The translations under genes and the position numbers were made by a program. Positions 7,287-11,412 of a stretch of DNA of 11,412 nucleotides are shown here, piece after piece. Numbering within the stretch: the stretch's first letter is position 1; each line of letters opens with the position of its first letter. Location: positions 9,729 through 21,140 of the forward strand of contig DEZY01000170.1 of assembly GCA_002365735.1 (NCBI GenBank), given 5' to 3'. Source of the stretch: Actinobacteria bacterium UBA3120 (lineage in GTDB: Bacteria; Actinomycetota; Actinomycetes; S36-B12). The notes under the pieces were generated by a model that saw only the letters and a program-made list of their open reading frames with translations, made no database searches and was not told the DNA's origin.

Positions 7287-7292
7287 ATTGTG
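7287..7292 (-). promoter_or_regulatory. Possible weak -10 box for the glycoside hydrolase gene
   Basis: On the minus strand, CACAAT is followed by 6 nt and the ATG at 7280, and no Shine-Dalgarno is seen. The first base departs from TANNNT. The spacing matches the other predicted leaderless starts in this window, so an own promoter inside the 47-nt gap is possible. The support is thin. Confidence 0.25.
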
Positions 7293-7327
7293 TCATGGGC
7301 AAGGAAAAGGGATCTAACGGGTGCTTG

Positions 7328-8854
7328 TTATTCCAACCTGCTCAGTGCCACGACGGTCACGTCGTCGCTGCTCCAGCGTGGGGAAATCTCGCGTACATGA
7401 GCGACAAGTCGCTCCACGATTTCGGCCGGGTTTTGGCGAACTGGACCATCCAGCCCCCTAAGGATCTGAATAATCGCTTGGGTTTCCTCGGCGGTGCTGG
7501 CGGCGCCCTGACCCTCGAGGAGTCCGTCGGTCACGCCGAGAATGAGATCCCCGGGGGCGAACGGGTGCGTTCGAACCTCCCAGTCACCGCCCAGCGATGA
7601 AAGTAAAGGTCCGGTTGCGTCAAGACTGAACAGGTCTTTGTCGTGGGTAATCCCAATTGCCGGAGGATGGCCCGCATTGAGCCATTGCAGTTCATTAGCT
7701 GTGACGTCAACAGTAATCAGGAGAACGGTGACAAACAATTCATCGTGTTTAGTTGACTCAGCCGCGAGCTCTATAGCGTCGGTGAGTGTGAACCCCTTCG
7801 CCAGTGCCGCACGAATAATTGCCCGGACCCGGAGCGCAACCACATTTGCTGAGGGTCCGTGACCTGCAACATCAGCGATCATTAATGCAACGCGTGTGTC
7901 ACTTATTGGAATGTAGTCCCAATAGTCTCCAGCTAGTACACCCTCGGCTGTGGCTGCCAAACCAGCGATTGCAATTCCTGGGCAGTGCAGTGAACTGTTG
8001 ACTTGCATCTCAGCTCTGACCGCGGCAACCAGGGGGGCATCTTGGGTGAGTCCTTTGCGCGCAGCTGATGCTTCATCAATTTCACTGACGAGTTGACGCC
8101 TTAGTGACTCGGCATCTTTTGCCAGTGAAGAAAATTCAGGTGGTCCCAACGGTTCGATCGGATGCGTATGCATTGGATCGCGCGTCGAGAGTTGTAGATC
8201 CTTTCGGATATCCATAAGAGGGAAAATTACCCAGCGCTGGAAGTAAATGAAGTAGCCGATGAATCCGGCAACCAGTAGCAGACCACCCAAGATCAGGAGC
8301 AGCCCCAAGGTTCGCGCGCTTCCGGCAACGGCGTCACTCGCTTCCTGGCGTTGAAGTTCTATCTCGTCCTGTAACGCAATTGTGGCCGAAATCATTGCAT
8401 CGTATGAAGCCCATGCTTTTGCCTTGTTGGTAAGACGGCTTGCCTTTGGTTGCTTACCATCAGCCATGGCAGTCAAGGTCGGTTCCGCATCGTCGCTGAT
8501 CCAGGCTCTTTGCGTTGATGCCGATTTCTCAACCAGAGCGATCAGGGCTGGGTCTTCATTTGCGAGAACATCGAACAAATCGGTGCTCATGACATTTGTG
8601 GTCGAAATAGCACTTTGGTGGCTAGCAAGTGGAGCTTCATCACCGGTGAGAACGTAGTCCGCTAGGTCACCGGAGGCAGCAGTCTGGGCCAGCAGGAGAG
8701 AATCTGCCATTTGAGCAGCGGGGGTGAGTAGGTCGTTAATTTTCGACTGTGAACCTGAGACAGATATGAAGGTGCTGATCGCAAAAATGAAGCCAAGCAG
8801 GATGATTCCCAGCCCGCCAGCGGACGCAAAGAGGGCTCGTCTACGCAAAGTCAC
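7328..8854 (-). CDS. Membrane-bound PP2C-type (SpoIIE/RsbU-like) phosphatase with CHASE3-like sensor
   Basis: A 508-residue protein with TM1 (about 8-32), an extracellular helical region resembling CHASE3 (about 35-178, including the TAASGDLADYVLTGDEAPL stretch), TM2 (about 183-205), a HAMP-like/coiled linker (206-265), and a cytoplasmic PP2C-SpoIIE serine phosphatase domain (about 288-507). The metal-binding aspartates are visible: Asp310 (GDYWDY), Asp328 (IADVAGHG), Asp443 (VTDGLLEG) and Asp497/498 (SSDDVTVV), so the enzyme should be active. The family typically dephosphorylates an anti-sigma-factor antagonist (STAS protein) and so releases a stress sigma factor; no anti-sigma kinase or small STAS antagonist is encoded nearby, so the partner must lie elsewhere. 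The start is the GTG at 8854, 6 nt after a -10-like TAACCT. It is divergent to the ppk2 gene, with a shared dyad between them. The secreted glycoside hydrolase follows after 47 nt. Confidence 0.9.
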   Translation of the reverse strand: MTLRRRALFASAGGLGIILLGFIFAISTFISVSGSQSKINDLLTPAAQMADSLLLAQTAASGDLADYVLTGDEAPLASHQSAISTTNVMSTDLFDVLANEDPALIALVEKSASTQRAWISDDAEPTLTAMADGKQPKASRLTNKAKAWASYDAMISATIALQDEIELQRQEASDAVAGSARTLGLLLILGGLLLVAGFIGYFIYFQRWVIFPLMDIRKDLQLSTRDPMHTHPIEPLGPPEFSSLAKDAESLRRQLVSEIDEASAARKGLTQDAPLVAAVRAEMQVNSSLHCPGIAIAGLAATAEGVLAGDYWDYIPISDTRVALMIADVAGHGPSANVVALRVRAIIRAALAKGFTLTDAIELAAESTKHDELFVTVLLITVDVTANELQWLNAGHPPAIGITHDKDLFSLDATGPLLSSLGGDWEVRTHPFAPGDLILGVTDGLLEGQGAASTAEETQAIIQILRGLDGPVRQNPAEIVERLVAHVREISPRWSSDDVTVVALSRLE

Positions 8855-8860
8855 CTATTT

Positions 8861-8866
8861 AGGTTA
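8861..8866 (-). promoter_or_regulatory. Predicted -10 box of a leaderless promoter for the phosphatase gene
   Basis: On the minus strand, TAACCT (TANNNT) is followed by 6 nt and the GTG start at 8854. The adjacent AGG touches the GTG and is too close to act as a Shine-Dalgarno. A loose -35 match, TCGCCA, lies 18 nt upstream (8885-8890). Confidence 0.45.
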
Positions 8867-8867
8867 C

Positions 8868-8914
8868 TAAACGAAATTCCCGATTGGCGAGGACTTCGGG
8901 GATTTGAGCGTTTA
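8868..8914. repeat. Imperfect inverted repeat shared by the divergent phosphatase and ppk2 promoters
   Basis: The left arm is TAAACG (8868-8873) plus AAATTCCCGA (8874-8883). The right arm is TCGGGGATTT (8896-8905) and CGTTTA (8909-8914). The arms match at 15 of 16 positions, with a 3-nt bulge (8906-8908) in the right arm and a 12-nt spacer. The inner 10-bp arms are centred at 8889.5, exactly midway between the two predicted -10 boxes (8861-8866 and 8913-8918). This looks like a two-sided operator; the regulator is unknown. Confidence 0.5.
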
Positions 8915-8918
8915 TGGT
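8913..8918 (+). promoter_or_regulatory. Predicted -10 box of a leaderless promoter for ppk2
   Basis: TATGGT (TANNNT) is followed by 6 nt and the GTG at 8925. This supports 8925 over the in-frame TTG at 8904. GGAG at 8919-8922 is only 2 nt from the GTG, too close for normal ribosome binding. Confidence 0.45.
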
Positions 8919-8924
8919 GGAGTT

Positions 8925-9725
8925 GTGAGTGAAAAGTTTCCCAAATCGGTCTATGAAAAGCACCTTTTGAGGCTTCAGGCCGAGTTAGTGACTTTGCAGG
9001 AGTGGACCAAAGTCGAGGGCAAGCGGATCGTGGTGATTTTCGAGGGGCGCGATGCGGCCGGCAAAGGTTCAACAATCAAGCGGTTCACCCAGTACCTCAA
9101 CCCCCGACTTGCGCAAATTGTTGCCCTTCCCGCTCCGACGGAACGTGAAGTAGGCGAGTGGTATTTTCAGCGATACGTGCGGCATTTGCCCAGCAGCGGA
9201 GAGATCCGATTCTTTGATCGCTCTTGGTATAACCGGGCCGGCGTTGAAAAAGTTATGGGTTACTGCACGCCCGATGAACACCGTAGATTTCTCCACCAAG
9301 CCCCCATTTTCGAACGCATGTTGATCGAAGACGGAATCATTCTGCGTAAGTATTGGTTTAGCATTAGCGACTCCGAGCAAACCCGCAGATTCGAATCCCG
9401 AATCAAAGATCCTATGCGTCGTTGGAAGTTTTCCCCAATGGACAGGGGGTCGATCACGAAGTGGGAGGAGTACTCAAAAGCCAAAGACGAAATGTTTGTT
9501 CATACCGACCTTCCTGAGTCGCCATGGTTCGTAGTTGAAGCCGATGACAAGCGCGTCGCCAGACTTAACACTATTCATCATTTTTTGAGCACAATCGATT
9601 ACTTCACTCCCGAATTGGAGAAACTGACCTTGCCTCAGCGTCCGGAAGCTACCGGTCATGTTCGCCCACCGAGGGAGCTCAATCACTACGTGCCCGATTT
9701 CGCCGGCACGCTGTTGAAGGATTAG
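8925..9725 (+). CDS. ppk2: Polyphosphate kinase 2, class I (single domain)
   Basis: A 266-residue soluble enzyme of the PPK2 family, which moves phosphate between polyphosphate and nucleoside diphosphates, usually driving NDP to NTP from polyphosphate. The P-loop is FEGRDAAGKGST (39-50) with Asp43 and Lys47. The Walker B/lid start is FFDRSWYNRAGVE (96-108) with Asp98 and Arg99, followed by the family's RFESRIKDPMRRWKFSP segment and KWEEYSKAKDEMF helix. The single-domain size and motif order fit class I. Homologues as I know them begin near MSEK, which agrees with the GTG at 8925 (GTG-AGT-GAA-AAG); the in-frame TTG at 8904 would add seven residues. It is divergent to the SpoIIE-type phosphatase gene and shares a dyad with it, suggesting common control, perhaps under stress or phosphate and energy limitation (inferred). 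The Pat/HisC-type gene begins 23 nt downstream but has its own predicted promoter. Confidence 0.93.
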   Translation: MSEKFPKSVYEKHLLRLQAELVTLQEWTKVEGKRIVVIFEGRDAAGKGSTIKRFTQYLNPRLAQIVALPAPTEREVGEWYFQRYVRHLPSSGEIRFFDRSWYNRAGVEKVMGYCTPDEHRRFLHQAPIFERMLIEDGIILRKYWFSISDSEQTRRFESRIKDPMRRWKFSPMDRGSITKWEEYSKAKDEMFVHTDLPESPWFVVEADDKRVARLNTIHHFLSTIDYFTPELEKLTLPQRPEATGHVRPPRELNHYVPDFAGTLLKD

Positions 9726-9742
9726 CCGATACCCCCTAAATT
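9714..9742 (+). promoter_or_regulatory. Predicted promoter of the Pat/HisC-type aminotransferase gene
   Basis: The -35 TTGAAG (9714-9719) and -10 TAAATT (9737-9742) are separated by 17 nt, and the GTG start lies 6 nt after the -10. The -35 overlaps the end of ppk2. No Shine-Dalgarno precedes the GTG, so a leaderless transcript is expected. It is the best-formed promoter in the window. Confidence 0.6.
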
Positions 9743-9743
9743 G

Positions 9744-9765
9744 GGACCGTGAGTACTCACGGTCC
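9744..9765. repeat. Perfect 22-bp palindrome over the Pat/HisC-type start codon
   Basis: GGACCGTGAGT (9744-9754) is followed without spacer by its exact reverse complement (9755-9765). The GTG start codon at 9749-9751 lies in the left half. The position, just after the -10 and across the predicted transcription start, is that of a repressor operator. In a leaderless mRNA only the inner 6+6 nt would remain, so a DNA-level role is more likely than an RNA hairpin. Confidence 0.6.
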
Positions 9766-10843
9766 ACGACTGCGCCCCGACCTCGAGGCGTTGCCTTCGT
9801 ACAAAGCGGGTCAGCGTCCGCGTGCGCGAACTGATATCACCACTTACAAGATCTCCAGTAACGAGAGCCACCACGTACCGCTGGACAGTGTCCAAGCAGC
9901 GATTGTTGCCGCCGTGACCGACATCAATAGGTACCCCGACCCTTTCTCACGTGAACTTGTTGCCACGATTGCCGGACACTTCGAAGTTTCTTCCGAACAC
10001 GTTTCATTGGGTACGGGAAGCGTCGCGCTGTGTGGACAGATAATTGCTTCTGCGGCAGGTCCTGGCGACAGCATTATGTACGCGTGGCGCAGTTTCGAGT
10101 CCTACCCCATTTGGACCGGAATAGCCGGTGCGAACAGTATTGAAGTTCCGTTGAAGGACGATGAAACCCATGACCTCGATGCAATGCTGGATGCACTTAC
10201 TCCAGAAACCAGAGTGATTTTTATTTGTTCACCGAATAATCCAACGGGACAAATTGTTGACCGGGACGAACTTGAGAAATTTATTAGGCAGGTCCCGGTC
10301 GAGGTTGTGATTGTGCTGGACGAGGCGTACATCGAATACGTCCCCGAGGAGAAGAGAAGTGATTCACTCCGTTTGTATCGCGAGCACTCAAATATTGTAA
10401 TCCTGCGGACCTTCTCAAAGGCATATGGTCTTGCTGGTTTACGGGTCGGGTTTTCAATTTCGCAGGAACCAATTACTCAAGCATTACGCAAAACGGCAAT
10501 GCCGTTTGGGGTTTCCTCACTTGCTCAAGCCGCTGCGATCGCATCCATCAACGCGGAACCTGAGTTACTTGAGCGGGTCGCATCCGTAGTAGCCGAACGG
10601 GAACGAGTTTTTAGCGCACTTAACGCTGGCGGATACGAGCTTCAACCGAGTTATGCAAATTTCATTTGGATCCGGCTTGGGCCAGACACGAATAAATTAC
10701 ACGTTGCTTTAGAAGAAGCAGGACTGTCAGTGCGACCATTTCCCGGTGAGGGGTTACGAATTTCCATTGGAGAGCGAGAAGCGAATGACCGGTTTATTGA
10801 GGTTGCTCTGCAAGTAGCTGGCGGGTTCGGCGTTCGCCGCTAA
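9749..10843 (+). CDS. pat: Pat/HisC2-type aromatic amino acid or histidinol-phosphate aminotransferase
   Basis: A 364-residue class I/II (fold type I) PLP aminotransferase. Lys224 in TFSKAYGLAGLRVG is the PLP lysine. CSPNNPTG (160-167) holds the PLP-contacting Asn, VLDEAYIEY (189-197) the Asp191 and Tyr194, and GEGLRISIG (333-341) the carboxylate-binding Arg337. The YAWRSFESYPI segment (111-121) and GSVALCGQII (90-99) are typical of the actinobacterial Pat (HisC2) subgroup, which transaminates aromatic amino acids such as phenylalanine; histidinol-phosphate aminotransferase (HisC) is the alternative. No other histidine or aromatic biosynthesis gene is nearby, which favours Pat. The GTG at 9749 is chosen from the promoter spacing and the family-like N-terminus (RLRPDLEALPSYKAGQ). 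It starts within a perfect palindrome, and its last 50 bp overlap the 3' end of the converging transporter gene. Confidence 0.88.
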   Translation: MSTHGPRLRPDLEALPSYKAGQRPRARTDITTYKISSNESHHVPLDSVQAAIVAAVTDINRYPDPFSRELVATIAGHFEVSSEHVSLGTGSVALCGQIIASAAGPGDSIMYAWRSFESYPIWTGIAGANSIEVPLKDDETHDLDAMLDALTPETRVIFICSPNNPTGQIVDRDELEKFIRQVPVEVVIVLDEAYIEYVPEEKRSDSLRLYREHSNIVILRTFSKAYGLAGLRVGFSISQEPITQALRKTAMPFGVSSLAQAAAIASINAEPELLERVASVVAERERVFSALNAGGYELQPSYANFIWIRLGPDTNKLHVALEEAGLSVRPFPGEGLRISIGEREANDRFIEVALQVAGGFGVRR

Positions 10844-11412
10844 CCACGAGCGCAACTCCACCGACCACGATGGACAGGCCGACAACTACATCCAGACTGA
10901 TAGGTTCTTTGAGAATCAAAAATCCTAGGGTTACTGCGACCATTGGGTTGACATAGGCGTGGGTTGTCACCAGTGACATGGGCGCGTTATTAATCAGCCA
11001 TACGAATGCGCCATAAGCAATTGTCGAGGCAAATACCAGGAATGCCCATCCGGCCCAAGATTGTTGGGTAATGATGTCCAAATTCCATCTCTCCCCAATG
11101 AGGGCGCCCACCAGGGTGAGGAAAACGCCCGCAGTTGCGAGCTGAATGACAGCCGTAGTCAGCGGGTTTTTTGGTTGTTGATAGCTCGTAGACCGCCAAC
11201 TAAAAAATGCCCAACAAAAACTACCGAACGCAATTGCAACAGACCAGAGTGCGACTTGAGTGTTACTCGCACCGCTAATCGGCACAGTTCCACCGGGAAT
11301 GAGGATCAGGAAAAGGCCGATGAGGCCCACCCCAACACCTATTAAGGTCAGCCGAGAGGGGCGATCTCCTGCCCGGAGTCGAAAGAGAATAATCCACAGT
11401 GGCAAGACCGAG
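10794..11412 (-). CDS. EamA/DMT-family transporter, N-terminal part outside window
   Basis: The C-terminal 205 residues of a leftward membrane protein; the frame stays open to the window edge, so roughly the first 90-100 residues of a normal 300-residue EamA protein are missing. The visible part begins with SVLPLW, the typical end of the first EamA repeat. It continues with hydrophobic segments (LIGVGVGLIGLFLILIPG; the second EamA repeat from about ALWSVAIAFGSFCWAFFSW through GVFLTLVGALIG, AFLVFASTIAYGAFVWLI, YVNPMVAVTLGFLILKEP and VVVGLSIVVGGVALVVSG). THAYVNPMVAVTLGFLILKEPIS is the family's conserved ninth-helix motif. The protein is a probable metabolite or amino acid exporter of the inner membrane; the substrate is unknown. 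Its end overlaps the Pat/HisC-type gene by 50 bp, tail to tail. No hairpin terminator is seen between the two. Confidence 0.88.
   Translation of the reverse strand, partial: SVLPLWIILFRLRAGDRPSRLTLIGVGVGLIGLFLILIPGGTVPISGASNTQVALWSVAIAFGSFCWAFFSWRSTSYQQPKNPLTTAVIQLATAGVFLTLVGALIGERWNLDIITQQSWAGWAFLVFASTIAYGAFVWLINNAPMSLVTTHAYVNPMVAVTLGFLILKEPISLDVVVGLSIVVGGVALVVSGERRTRQLLAEQPQ

Noticed and set aside
8904..8924. TTG start at 8904 for ppk2
   Set aside because: It is a rarer start codon, lies upstream of the predicted -10 (8913-8918) and within the right arm of the inverted repeat, and adds residues unlike the MSEK start of the family.
1..11412. CRISPR array, tRNA or rRNA genes, insertion sequences, phage or toxin-antitoxin genes
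   Set aside because: No spaced direct repeats, cloverleaf sequences, transposase motifs or terminal inverted repeats were found by reading both strands.

Overview
The window reads as chromosomal DNA of an actinobacterium with moderate G+C. I infer this from the resemblance of several proteins to actinobacterial families (a zinc-ligand-poor MDR dehydrogenase, a Pat/HisC2-type aminotransferase, a class I PPK2), from GTG starts, and from transcription-unit heads that look leaderless. In the leaderless cases a TANNNT -10 box lies 6-7 nt before an ATG or GTG with no well-placed Shine-Dalgarno. No tRNA, rRNA, transposase, phage gene or CRISPR array is visible. The genus cannot be fixed from this sequence alone.

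Left part (1-2829): a truncated MDR dehydrogenase points left, and an ADP-forming acyl-CoA synthetase with fused alpha and beta halves points right. The gap between them is rich in palindromes. Next (2830-5960): a 260-nt gap carrying nested inverted repeats, then a likely two-gene operon of a SulP-STAS anion transporter and a class III aminotransferase of unknown substrate. A strong hairpin with a U-tract for the leftward strand separates it from the next unit.

Middle (6015-8854, leftward): a membrane-bound CHASE3-like/PP2C (SpoIIE/RsbU-type) phosphatase, followed 47 nt later by a secreted clan GH-A glycoside hydrolase. Divergent from the phosphatase is a class I polyphosphate kinase 2 gene (8925-9725). 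The 70 nt between the two starts hold two back-to-back promoters placed symmetrically around an imperfect inverted repeat.

Right part: a Pat/HisC-type aminotransferase whose predicted transcription and translation start lies inside a perfect 22-bp palindrome. Its 3' end overlaps by 50 bp the 3' end of a converging, truncated EamA/DMT transporter gene.

The genes are mostly recognisable metabolic, transport and stress functions. I do not see a clearly new multi-gene system such as a defence island or biosynthetic cluster. The most interesting signals are regulatory: a repeated architecture of leaderless promoter plus dyad at several unit heads, and the SulP/aminotransferase pair with a divergent cofactor-binding motif. 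All functional names rest on motif reading, without database searches.
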